From positions 1 to 52,661 of the forward strand of contig NZ_JBITMQ010000029.1 of NCBI RefSeq assembly GCF_044466355.1: a stretch of 52,661 nucleotides of DNA. The letters are read 5' to 3'. The notes below the pieces were generated by a model. The model made no database searches. It was given only the letters and a program-made list of their open reading frames with translations, and was not told where the DNA came from. Below, one piece after another: positions 41,151 to 49,300 of this stretch. This DNA is from Actinophytocola sp044466355 (lineage in GTDB: Bacteria > Actinomycetota > Actinomycetes > Mycobacteriales > Pseudonocardiaceae). Both the position numbers and the translations under genes were made by a program. How positions within the stretch are numbered: the stretch's first letter is position 1; each line of letters begins with the position of its first letter.

Positions 41151-43811
41151 TCATGCCGTGAGCAGGGCCGCCCTGATCGCCTGTGCGCGGTCCGCGTGCC
41201 TGCGTGCCGTCGCCGGGTCGCCCCTCGTCTCGTACAGGCGGGCGAGCAGTTCGGCCACGTCCGCCTCGGACCGGCGGTCGCCGTTGCGGTGGTGCAGGTC
41301 GAGCGCGGTGGCGAGCAGCCGGTCCGCGTCGGCCAGGTCACCGTCGGCCAGGCACAGCTCGCCGAGGCTCTGGTTGGTGTAGCCGACGCAGTGCTCGTCG
41401 TCCAGCTCGCCGAAGATCACCAGTGCCCTCGCGATGTGCTCACGTGCCGCCACCAGGTCACCGCGTTGCTGGTGGAGCGCGGCGAGCCGCTTCAGCGCGT
41501 GGGCCTCGCGGTGCCGGTCGCCGATGGCGGCGCACAGCTCGTACGCGTCGGTGAACCAGCGACCCGCCGGGGCGAGGCAGCCGAGCGCGAGCCACACCGA
41601 ACCGGCCGCGAGCCTGGCCACCGCCTCGCCGTGCCGGTCGCCGACCCGCGCGAACAGCCCGAGCGCGGCGTGGCAGTGGTCGAGCGCCTGTTCGTGCTCG
41701 CCGACCAGCCGCAGCACCGTGCCGAGCCCGGCACGCGCGACCGCGGCACCCTGCGCGTCGTCGATGCGGGCGAACAGGTCGCAGGCGGCGGTGAACGCGG
41801 ACCGGGCGTCGGCGTACGCGTCCCGGTACAGCGCGACCTGCCCGAGGTTGCGCAGCACGATCGCCTCGCCGCGCACGTCCCCTGCCCGGCGGGCGGCCGC
41901 CAGCCCGACGGTGTGCGTGCGCTGCCAGTCGTCCTGGTTGCCGCGCAGGTCGAAGAACGGCGCGAGCGTGGTCGCGAGCCGCCACGCGTGGTCGTCCGCG
42001 CCCCACGCCTCGGCGAGCGACACCATCGCGACGCACGCGTGGTGCTCGGCCTCGAACCACGCCGCCGGGGCCGGCATCGGCTCGGCCTTCTCCGCCAGCA
42101 CACCGAAGTACGGCATCCCGGCCGCCGCCGACGACGCCCGCGCGAGGTAGCCGTCCAGCACCCGCACCACCGCCCCGCGGTCCTTTTCGGACAGCTCGGC
42201 GGCGTAGCAGCGCAACAGGTCGTGCAGCCGGTAGCGGGGCGCGCCCGTGTCGTCGGAGCCCACCAGCTCGACGAGGTGGTTGTCCACCAGCAGGTCCAGC
42301 ACGTCGTCGGCGGAGTCCCGCGCCAGCAGCGCGGCCACCACCCAGCCCGGCCACCGCACCGGCCCGAGCAGGCCGAGCAGCCGGAACGCCCGCGCCGCGT
42401 CGGGCGGCAGCGACGCGTAGCTCAGGCCGACGCTCGCGCGCACGGCGAGGTCGCCGACGGCCAGCTCGTCGAGGCGGCGGCGCTCATCGCGCAGCCGGTC
42501 GGCGAGCGTGCGCAGCGTCCAGCCACGCCGGTGCGCGAGGCGGGTGCCCGCCACCCGGATCGCGAGCGGCAGGTGCCCGCAGAACCGGAGGATCGCGGCC
42601 GCGCTCTCCGGTTCCGCGCGGGTGCGGGCGGCGCCGACGATGCCGTCGAGCAGCCGGGTGGCCTCGACGTCGGGCAGCACGTCCAGCTCGACCGGTCGCG
42701 CGCCGACCAGGTCGGGCAGCATGACCCGGCTCGTCACCAGCACCGCGGACCCGCCCGCGCCGGGCAAGAGCGGCGCCACCTGGGCGGCGTTCGCGGCGTC
42801 GTCGAGCAGAAGCAGCACGCGGCGGGCGGCGAGCGCGGACCGCAACAGCGCGGTGCGTTCCGCGAGACCGTGGGGCAGCTCCGTGTGGCCGAGCGCCCGC
42901 AGCAGCTCGGGGAGCACGTCGGCGGGTTTGCGCGGGGACGTCGACGTGCCGGCGAGGTCGACGTGCAGCTGACCGTCCGGGAACGACGCGCGCACCAGGT
43001 GTGCGACCCGCACGACCACCGCCGACTTGCCCACCCCGGGCGGCCCGGACAGCACGACCACCGCGGGCCGGTCGCGGTCGCGGACCTGCCACACGAGGTC
43101 GTGGACCAGGTCGTCGCGGCCGGTGAAGTCGGGCAGGTCGAGCGGCAGCTGGCAGACGGGAGCCAGCGCGGCGAGCAGCGCGGCGCCCGGTGCCGCGCCC
43201 AGCTCGTCGCGGAGGATCCGCTCGGCCTCGGTGTAGGCCTGGATGGCGTCGGCGCGGCGGCCCGCCGCGGTCAGCGCGTGGATGAGCAGCTGCCACAGGT
43301 CCTCGCGCAGCGGGTGGTCGCGGAGCATGCCGCGCAGCTCGGCGGCCGCCGCGTCGTGGTCGCCGCGTTCGATCCGCGCCCGCAGCCGGTCCTCGCGGGC
43401 GGACAGCCACATCTCGGTGGCGCGGGCGGCGGTCGCGTCGAACACGTGGCTCTCCGGCAGGTCCGCCAGGAACGGGCCGCGCCACAGGCCCGGGTCGCGG
43501 GTCTCCTCGAACCGGCAGAGGTCGATCTCCCCGGGGTCGGCCCGCAGCAGGTAACCGCCGGGCCGGTGCTCGATGCGGTTGTCGAGCAGGCGCCGCAGGC
43601 CGTGCACGTAGGTGCGCACGTTCGCGGCGGCCGAGCGCGGCGGGGACTCCGGCCACAGCACGTCGACCAGCACGTCCGTGCTCACCGCGCTGTTCGGTCG
43701 CATGAGGAGGGTGGCCAGCAGCAGCCGCGGCTTGGGTCCGCCGAGCGCGACGGAGCGCCCCTCGACTTCGGCTTCGAGGGGCCCGAGCACGCGGAACAGG
43801 ACCGTCACCAC
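41151..43811 (-). CDS. AfsR/SARP-family regulator with NB-ARC and TPR domains
   Basis: An 886-residue regulator. Residues 1-95 form an OmpR-type winged helix (FRVLGPLEAEVEGRSVALGGPKPRLLLATLLMRPN..., RTYVHGLRRLLD); about 95-220 the BTAD helical domain (REDLWQLLIHALTAAGRRADAIQAYTEAERILRDELG); about 235-560 the NB-ARC ATPase with Walker A GPPGVGKSAVVVRVA and Walker B RVLLLLDDAANAAQV; about 600-886 TPR repeats. Such AfsR-like proteins integrate signals to activate secondary metabolism or local genes. Starts GTG 43811 with a weak ribosome site. No biosynthetic cluster adjoins; the nearest downstream gene is the Cys-rich peptide. Confidence 0.92.
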   Translation of the reverse strand: MVTVLFRVLGPLEAEVEGRSVALGGPKPRLLLATLLMRPNSAVSTDVLVDVLWPESPPRSAAANVRTYVHGLRRLLDNRIEHRPGGYLLRADPGEIDLCRFEETRDPGLWRGPFLADLPESHVFDATAARATEMWLSAREDRLRARIERGDHDAAAAELRGMLRDHPLREDLWQLLIHALTAAGRRADAIQAYTEAERILRDELGAAPGAALLAALAPVCQLPLDLPDFTGRDDLVHDLVWQVRDRDRPAVVVLSGPPGVGKSAVVVRVAHLVRASFPDGQLHVDLAGTSTSPRKPADVLPELLRALGHTELPHGLAERTALLRSALAARRVLLLLDDAANAAQVAPLLPGAGGSAVLVTSRVMLPDLVGARPVELDVLPDVEATRLLDGIVGAARTRAEPESAAAILRFCGHLPLAIRVAGTRLAHRRGWTLRTLADRLRDERRRLDELAVGDLAVRASVGLSYASLPPDAARAFRLLGLLGPVRWPGWVVAALLARDSADDVLDLLVDNHLVELVGSDDTGAPRYRLHDLLRCYAAELSEKDRGAVVRVLDGYLARASSAAAGMPYFGVLAEKAEPMPAPAAWFEAEHHACVAMVSLAEAWGADDHAWRLATTLAPFFDLRGNQDDWQRTHTVGLAAARRAGDVRGEAIVLRNLGQVALYRDAYADARSAFTAACDLFARIDDAQGAAVARAGLGTVLRLVGEHEQALDHCHAALGLFARVGDRHGEAVARLAAGSVWLALGCLAPAGRWFTDAYELCAAIGDRHREAHALKRLAALHQQRGDLVAAREHIARALVIFGELDDEHCVGYTNQSLGELCLADGDLADADRLLATALDLHHRNGDRRSEADVAELLARLYETRGDPATARRHADRAQAIRAALLTA

Positions 43812-43859
43812 CGAGTGAGATCGTATGCCGCGTGTGTGCGGGATGGAACAGTCCGTGCG

Positions 43860-44130
43860 CTACTGGTCTCGCAGCGTGGCTACGTCGAGGGTGCCGTGCG
43901 TGATCCGGACGCGGCCCGCCGGGGCGTCGGAGTCGATCTCCGGGTGGTCGTCGCTCGCCACGGTGACCGCCAGGTGGTGGCCCTCGGCGAGGCGGTGCCG
44001 CGGCTTGTTCACCGCGACGAGCAGCGACGAGTGGCCGCCGTAGCTCACGCCCATCTGCCCGACGCGGCCGTTGGACCACGACCGGGTGCCCAGTTCGGTC
44101 CCCCTACCGCGGAAACGTCCTGGTCGACGG
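43860..44130 (-). pseudogene. CocE/NonD-type alpha/beta hydrolase remnant
   Basis: A 64-residue frame plus its upstream extension reads WSNGRVGQMGVSYGGHSSL, the nucleophile-elbow block of X-Pro dipeptidyl-peptidase/CocE hydrolases, and jumps directly to HRLAEGHHLAVTVASDDHPEIDSDAPAGRVRITHGTLD, the C-terminal jelly-roll end. The several hundred residues normally between are missing and the N-terminus is degraded. A clear internal deletion. It lies between the AfsR gene and the nitrate operon. Confidence 0.65.
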
Positions 44131-44182
44131 CCTGATTCTCACCACCCGCCGGTCGCGTCGGCGCGGGCAATGTCGCATGCCT

Positions 44183-44208
44183 GAAACATTCGCGAACGTG
44201 TGGGTAAC
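44183..44208. promoter_or_regulatory. Possible GlnR-type site ahead of the nitrate operon
   Basis: GAAAC (44183), GAAC (44194) and GTAAC (44204) lie 47-72 bp before the GTG of the nitrate reductase gene. GAACGTGTGGGTAAC has the AC-n9-AC spacing described for mycobacterial GlnR boxes. GlnR with NnaR control is established for such operons in actinobacteria, which supports the reading. The match is partial. Confidence 0.4.
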
Positions 44209-44254
44209 AAGCGTTCCTTAGCGTCCTCTTCAGCCGAATCGAGGAGGACAGCGC

Positions 44255-46312
44255 GTGACGATCGCGGCCAGCCCGATGTCGGTGAGCACCGGCACCGTCG
44301 ACACACACTGCCCGTACTGCGCGCTGCAATGCGGAATGCGGCTCACGGGTACCGAGATCGAACCGCGCGACTTCCCCACCAACCGGGGCGGCCTGTGCCA
44401 GAAGGGCTGGACCGCCGCCACCCTTCTCGACTCGCCGGGCAGGCTGACGACGCCGCTGGTCAGAGTGGACGGTGTGCTGCGTCCCGCGAGCTGGGATCGC
44501 GCCCTCGACCTGGTCGCGAACCGGGTCATCGACCTGCAGGCACGCCACGGGCGGGACGCCGTCGCGGTGTTCGGCGGCGGTGGGCTGACGAACGAGAAGG
44601 CGTACCTGCTGGGGAAGTTCGCCCGCGTCGCCCTGGGTACCTCGCGGATCGACTACAACGGACGGTTCTGCATGTCCTCGGCGGCCGCTGCCGGGGTGAA
44701 GGCGTTCGGCATGGACCGTGGCATGCCGTTCCCCGTCGAGGATCTCCAGGGCGCGAACGCGATCCTCCTGGTGGGTGGCAACCCGGCGGAGACGATGCCG
44801 CCGTTCGTGCAGCACCTGCGGGGCGCCGAGTTGATCGTGGTCGACCCGCGCCGCTCGGCCACGGCCGAGTTGGCCGCGCTGCACCTGCAGCCCGCACCGG
44901 GCACGGACCTCGCTCTGGCGCTGGGCATCCTGCACGCGGTGGTCGCGGACGGGCACCTGCGCCACGACTACCTCGCCGCCCGCACGGTTGGTTTCGACGA
45001 CGTGTGGCGTATCGCCACCGCGTGGTGGCCGGAGCGGGTGGAGCGGGTGACCGGCGTCGCCGCCGCCGACCAGCGGGCGGCGGCCGCGATGCTGGCCGCG
45101 GCGGGCAACGCGTACGTGCTGACCGCGCGAGGGACCGAGCAGCACGCGCGCGGCGCCGACACCGTCAGCGCGTGGATCAATCTCGCGTTGGCGCTGGGGC
45201 TGCCGGGTAAGCCGGGCTCCGGGTTCGGCTGCCTCACCGGGCAGGGCAACGGGCAGGGCGGCCGTGAGCACGGTCAGAAGGCCGACCAGTTGCCCGGCTA
45301 CCGCAAGCTCGACGACCCGGCTGCTCGCGCGCACGTCGCCGCGGTGTGGGGTGTCGACCCGGACGACCTGCCCGGGCCCGGGCCATCCGCGTACGAGCTG
45401 TTGGACTCCGCGCCCAGGGGCCTGCTGGTGTTCGGCAGCAACGTGGTCGTGTCGGCGCCGCACGCCGCCCGGGTCACCGAGCGGCTCGCGGACGCGGACC
45501 TGCTCGTGGTCGCGGACGTGGTCATGTCCGAGACCGCCGCGATGGCCGACGTCGTCCTCCCGGTCACGCAGTGGGCCGAGGAGGACGGCACGATGACCAA
45601 CCTCGAAGGCCGGGTCCTGTTGCGCCGCAAGGCCATCGGCGCACCGGTCGGGGTGCGGAGCGACCTGGACGTCCTGCGCGGGCTCGCTACCCGGCTCGGG
45701 CAGCCGGAGGACCGGTTTCCGGTCGATCCAGAGGTGGTGTTCGACGAGTTGCGGCGGGCGTCGGCGGGTGGGATCGCGGACTACGCGGGGGTGTCCTACG
45801 ACCGGCTGCGCGCGGGGGACGCAGTGCACTGGCCGGTGCCGTCCGTGGATCACCCCGGCACGCCCCGCGTGTTCCTCGACCGGTTCGCCCACCCCGACGG
45901 GCTGGCCCGGTTCGTCGCGGTCGACCACAGCGGCCCCGCCGAACCACCCGACGACGACTTTCCCTTGCAGGCCACCACGGGCCGGGTGCTGCAGCACTAC
46001 CAGTCCGGCGCCCAGACCCGGCTGGTGCCAGAGCTGAACGCTGCCGTGCCGGAGATGTACGTGGAGGTCCACCCGGACACCGCGGCCCGCGCGGGGCTCG
46101 CGGACGGGGCGATGGCCGAGGTCGTCTCCCGCCGCGGCACGGTCCGCGCACGGGTGCGGACCGTGCCGACGATCCGTGTCGACCTGGTGTTCCTGCCGTT
46201 CCACTTCCCCGGCGACGCGCGGGCGAACCTGCTCACCAACCCCGCGCTGGACCCGACCAGCCGCATGCCCGAGTTCAAGGTGTGCGCCGTGCGACTGGAG
46301 GCCGTGACGTGA
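44255..46312 (+). CDS. nasC: Assimilatory nitrate reductase, molybdopterin catalytic subunit
   Basis: A 685-residue molybdopterin oxidoreductase reducing nitrate to nitrite in the cytoplasm. An N-terminal [4Fe-4S] site is formed by Cys19, 22, 26 and 48 (HCPYCALQCG...GGLCQKGW). Cys139 in NGRFCMSSA is at the position of the molybdenum ligand of NasC/NapA-type enzymes. Later blocks are GANAILLVGGNPAETMPP, FGCLTGQGNGQGGREHGQKADQLPGYR and a C-terminal molydop-binding barrel (LQATTGRVLQHYQSGAQTR). GTG 44255 follows GAGGAGGA. First gene of the operon; overlaps the FAD protein by 4 bp. Confidence 0.93.
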   Translation: MTIAASPMSVSTGTVDTHCPYCALQCGMRLTGTEIEPRDFPTNRGGLCQKGWTAATLLDSPGRLTTPLVRVDGVLRPASWDRALDLVANRVIDLQARHGRDAVAVFGGGGLTNEKAYLLGKFARVALGTSRIDYNGRFCMSSAAAAGVKAFGMDRGMPFPVEDLQGANAILLVGGNPAETMPPFVQHLRGAELIVVDPRRSATAELAALHLQPAPGTDLALALGILHAVVADGHLRHDYLAARTVGFDDVWRIATAWWPERVERVTGVAAADQRAAAAMLAAAGNAYVLTARGTEQHARGADTVSAWINLALALGLPGKPGSGFGCLTGQGNGQGGREHGQKADQLPGYRKLDDPAARAHVAAVWGVDPDDLPGPGPSAYELLDSAPRGLLVFGSNVVVSAPHAARVTERLADADLLVVADVVMSETAAMADVVLPVTQWAEEDGTMTNLEGRVLLRRKAIGAPVGVRSDLDVLRGLATRLGQPEDRFPVDPEVVFDELRRASAGGIADYAGVSYDRLRAGDAVHWPVPSVDHPGTPRVFLDRFAHPDGLARFVAVDHSGPAEPPDDDFPLQATTGRVLQHYQSGAQTRLVPELNAAVPEMYVEVHPDTAARAGLADGAMAEVVSRRGTVRARVRTVPTIRVDLVFLPFHFPGDARANLLTNPALDPTSRMPEFKVCAVRLEAVT

Positions 46313-47751
46313 GGAAGATCGTCATCGTCGGGTACGGTATGGCCGGGTCCCGGCTCGCGGAGGAGATCCGCAGGCGGGATCGGGACAACGTCGCCGTGAC
46401 GGTCGTCGGCGCCGAACGCCACCCCGCGTACAACCGGATCCTGCTGTCCAGTGTGGTCGGTGGCGGGATGACCCCGGACATGGTGCGGCTGCACGACGAG
46501 GGCTGGGCGCACCGGCACGACGTCGACCTGCGGCTCGGCACCAGCGTCACCGGGATCGACCGCGTGGCACGGAGAGCCGCGCTCGACGACGGCTCGTCCG
46601 TGGACTACGACGCTCTGGTGCTCGCCACCGGCAGCCGCCCGTGGCTCCCGCCGACCGAGGGCCTCGTCGTCGACGGCGCGGTCGCCCCGGGTGCGGTCGC
46701 GTTCCGCACGCTCGACGACTGCGACAGGATCGTCGCCGCGTCCCGGCCCGGCGCGCCGGTGGCGGTGGTCGGCGGTGGGCTGCTCGGGCTCGAAGCGGCC
46801 AGAGGTCTGGCGAGCCGCGGCAACCTCGTCACGGTCGTGCATCCGGTCGGCCACCTGATGGAACGCCAGCTCGACCCCGGTGCGGGCGCGGTGCTCGCGG
46901 CGCGGCTGGCCACGCTCGGCATCGAGGTGCGGCTGAACGTGAAGGCCGCCCGGTTCGTGCCCGGCGACGGCCTGAAGCTCGACGACGGCACCCACGTGCC
47001 CGCCGACCTGGTCGTCGTGTCGGCGGGCGTGATCCCCGAGACCACCCTGGCCTCGGCCGCGGGCCTGACCGTCGAACGCGGCATCGTCGTCGACGACCTG
47101 TTGCGCACCAACGACTTCCGCGTCCACGCCATCGGCGACTGCGCCCAGCACCCCGGCACCGTGTCCGGGCTCGTGCAACCGGCGTGGGAACAGGCCGCGG
47201 TGCTCGCCGACCTGCTCACCGGCGCCCGTCCGGCCGCCCGCTACCGCGGCACGCCCGTCGTGACCCGGCTGAAGGCCAAGGATGTCGACCTGGCGGCGCT
47301 CGGCGACGTCCACGCGGGCATGGACAGCGCGGACGCCGAGGTGCTGTGCCTGTCCGACCCGACGGGTGGCCGGTACGCGAAGCTCGTTCTGCGTGACGAC
47401 CGGGTGTCCGGCGCCATCGTGCTCGGCGCGCCGGACGCGGCCGCCGCCATCACGCAGCTGTACGACCGGGGGATCCCCGCGCCGTCCGACCGGCTCGCGT
47501 TACTGCTCGGCCGCGCACTCCCACCGGGTGCGTCGGCCGCGCACAGCCCGGCAGACCTACCGGCGGCGACAACGGTGTGCCGCTGCAACACCGTCAGCAA
47601 GAGCCAGCTGGTGAAGGCGTGGCGCGGCGGTGCCCGCGGCGTCAACGGCCTCGCCCAGGCGACCCGCGCGACCACGGGTTGCGGCGGCTGCCGCGACACC
47701 GTCACCGCGATCGCCGACTGGCTCGCCACCGCCGATGAAGGCACGGCCTGA
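46309..47751 (+). CDS. FAD-dependent oxidoreductase with C-terminal [2Fe-2S] (NasB-like electron donor)
   Basis: A 480-residue pyridine-nucleotide-disulfide family flavoprotein: KIVIVGYGMAGSRLAEEI (FAD), VAVVGGGLLGLEAARGLASRG (NAD(P)H), VHAIGDCAQHPG (FAD). A BFD-like [2Fe-2S] domain at the end has Cys424, Cys426, Cys458 and Cys461 (CxC-x31-CxxC). It resembles the N-terminal half of NirB without siroheme domains, and most likely carries electrons from NAD(P)H to the adjacent nitrate reductase. It overlaps that gene (GTGA). Confidence 0.87.
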   Translation: MRKIVIVGYGMAGSRLAEEIRRRDRDNVAVTVVGAERHPAYNRILLSSVVGGGMTPDMVRLHDEGWAHRHDVDLRLGTSVTGIDRVARRAALDDGSSVDYDALVLATGSRPWLPPTEGLVVDGAVAPGAVAFRTLDDCDRIVAASRPGAPVAVVGGGLLGLEAARGLASRGNLVTVVHPVGHLMERQLDPGAGAVLAARLATLGIEVRLNVKAARFVPGDGLKLDDGTHVPADLVVVSAGVIPETTLASAAGLTVERGIVVDDLLRTNDFRVHAIGDCAQHPGTVSGLVQPAWEQAAVLADLLTGARPAARYRGTPVVTRLKAKDVDLAALGDVHAGMDSADAEVLCLSDPTGGRYAKLVLRDDRVSGAIVLGAPDAAAAITQLYDRGIPAPSDRLALLLGRALPPGASAAHSPADLPAATTVCRCNTVSKSQLVKAWRGGARGVNGLAQATRATTGCGGCRDTVTAIADWLATADEGTA

Positions 47752-47773
47752 ACCTTCCGAGGAGACCGCGACC

Positions 47774-49297
47774 TTGACCGCCACCATCACATCGACACCC
47801 GCACCCACCCGCCGCAAAGGCCGCTGGATCGACGACTGGAACCCCGACGACGAGGAGTTCTGGGAGACACGCGGCAAGAAGATCGCCCGCAAGAACCTCG
47901 TCTTCTCGATCTTCGCCGAGCACCTCGGGTTCGCGATCTGGGTGCTGTGGTCGGTGGTCGTGATCAACCTGGCCAACGCCGGGCTGCCCATGACCCTGTC
48001 GGAGACGTTCTGGCTCACCGCCATGCCCAACCTCATCGGGTCGGCGCTGCGCATCCCGTACACGTTCGCGGTCCCGCGCTTCGGCGGTCGCCTGTGGACG
48101 GTCATCAGCGCCAGCCTGCTGCTGGTCCCGTCGCTGGCTTTGGCGGTCGTGGTGCCCAGCGGCTGGCTCGCGAGCCAGTCCCACGACACCCAGTTCTGGG
48201 TGCTGCTGGCCTGCGCGGCGACAGCGGGGGTCGGCGGCGGGAACTTCTCCTCGTCGATGGCGAACATCTCGTTCTTCTACCCGGAACGCAAGAAGGGCCT
48301 GGCGCTCGGCCTCAACGCGGCGGGCGGCAACCTCGGCGTGGCCGTCGTGCAGTTGGTCGTGCCGCTCGTGGTGCTCATCGGGGTGCCGGCGGCCGCGGCA
48401 CGGCTGCCGCGGCACGAGGTGCACCTCGCGTACGCCGGGCTGATCTGGATGCCGTTCGTGGTGGTCGCGGCGCTGTGCGCGTGGCTGTTCATGGACTCGA
48501 TCACCCACGCGCGCGCTGACGCGAAGTCCTACGTGTCCTCGCTGCGGCACGGGCAGACGTGGATCATGTCGGTCCTCTACATCGGCACGTTCGGCTCGTT
48601 CATCGGCTACTCGTTCGCCCTGCCACTCGTCATCAAGAACACGTTCCCGGAGTTCCTGGCGCAGCACCCGTTCATCGCCACCTATCTGGCGGGTCTCGGG
48701 TTCATGGGCGCCCTGATCGGGTCCGTGGCCCGGCCGTTCGGTGGCTGGCTGTCCGACCGGATCGGCGGCGCGCGGGTGACGCTGTGGTGCTTCGTCGGGA
48801 TGGGCGTGTTCACCGTGCTGGCGATCGTCGGGGTGAACGCGCACAGCTTCGCGCTGTTCTTCGGCTCCTACATGGTGATCTTCCTGCTCTCCGGTGCGGG
48901 CAACGGGTCCACGTACCGGATGATCCCGGTGATCTTCGGTGAGCTGGGCCGTAAGGAGGCCGCGGAGAAGGGTGTCGACGCGGGTCAGACCGCGTTGACG
49001 TTCAAGCGTGAGGCCGCCGCGGTGATCGGCATCGCGGGTGCGATCGGGGCGTTCGGCGGGTTCCTCATCCAGCTGATCTTCCGGCAGGCGAGCCTGGGCG
49101 TCACCGCGCAGGTGACGGCCGCGGAGACCCTGGCCGAGAAGCAGGCGGTGGCGGCGGCGGGCGACGACTGGTCCACCTCGGCGCTGTACGTGTTCCTCGC
49201 CGCCTACGTCGTCTTCGCGTTCATGACCTGGTTCTACTACCTGCGCAGGAGCTTCGCGGTCGCCCGCGTCCCGAGCCTCGCGCACGCGGGGGTGTAG
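47774..49297 (+). CDS. narK: Nitrate/nitrite MFS transporter (NarK/NasA)
   Basis: A 507-residue major-facilitator protein with about 12 helices. Family signatures: SETFWLTAMPNLIGSALRIPYTFAVPRFGGR (nitrate-binding arginine region), AGVGGGNFSSSMANISFFYPERKKGLALGLNAAGGNLGV (nitrate signature motif), and a second glycine-rich signature GAGNGSTYRMIPVIFG. I choose TTG 47774, about ten bases from GAGGAG; ATG 47735 in the same frame has no ribosome site and lies inside the previous gene. Imports nitrate for the reductases on both sides. Confidence 0.92.
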   Translation: MTATITSTPAPTRRKGRWIDDWNPDDEEFWETRGKKIARKNLVFSIFAEHLGFAIWVLWSVVVINLANAGLPMTLSETFWLTAMPNLIGSALRIPYTFAVPRFGGRLWTVISASLLLVPSLALAVVVPSGWLASQSHDTQFWVLLACAATAGVGGGNFSSSMANISFFYPERKKGLALGLNAAGGNLGVAVVQLVVPLVVLIGVPAAAARLPRHEVHLAYAGLIWMPFVVVAALCAWLFMDSITHARADAKSYVSSLRHGQTWIMSVLYIGTFGSFIGYSFALPLVIKNTFPEFLAQHPFIATYLAGLGFMGALIGSVARPFGGWLSDRIGGARVTLWCFVGMGVFTVLAIVGVNAHSFALFFGSYMVIFLLSGAGNGSTYRMIPVIFGELGRKEAAEKGVDAGQTALTFKREAAAVIGIAGAIGAFGGFLIQLIFRQASLGVTAQVTAAETLAEKQAVAAAGDDWSTSALYVFLAAYVVFAFMTWFYYLRRSFAVARVPSLAHAGV

Positions 49298-49300
49298 CAG

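Noticed and set aside
40911..44135. 1074-residue frame antisense to the AfsR-like gene
   Set aside because: The opposite strand encodes a textbook SARP-NB-ARC-TPR protein; this frame has shadow composition.
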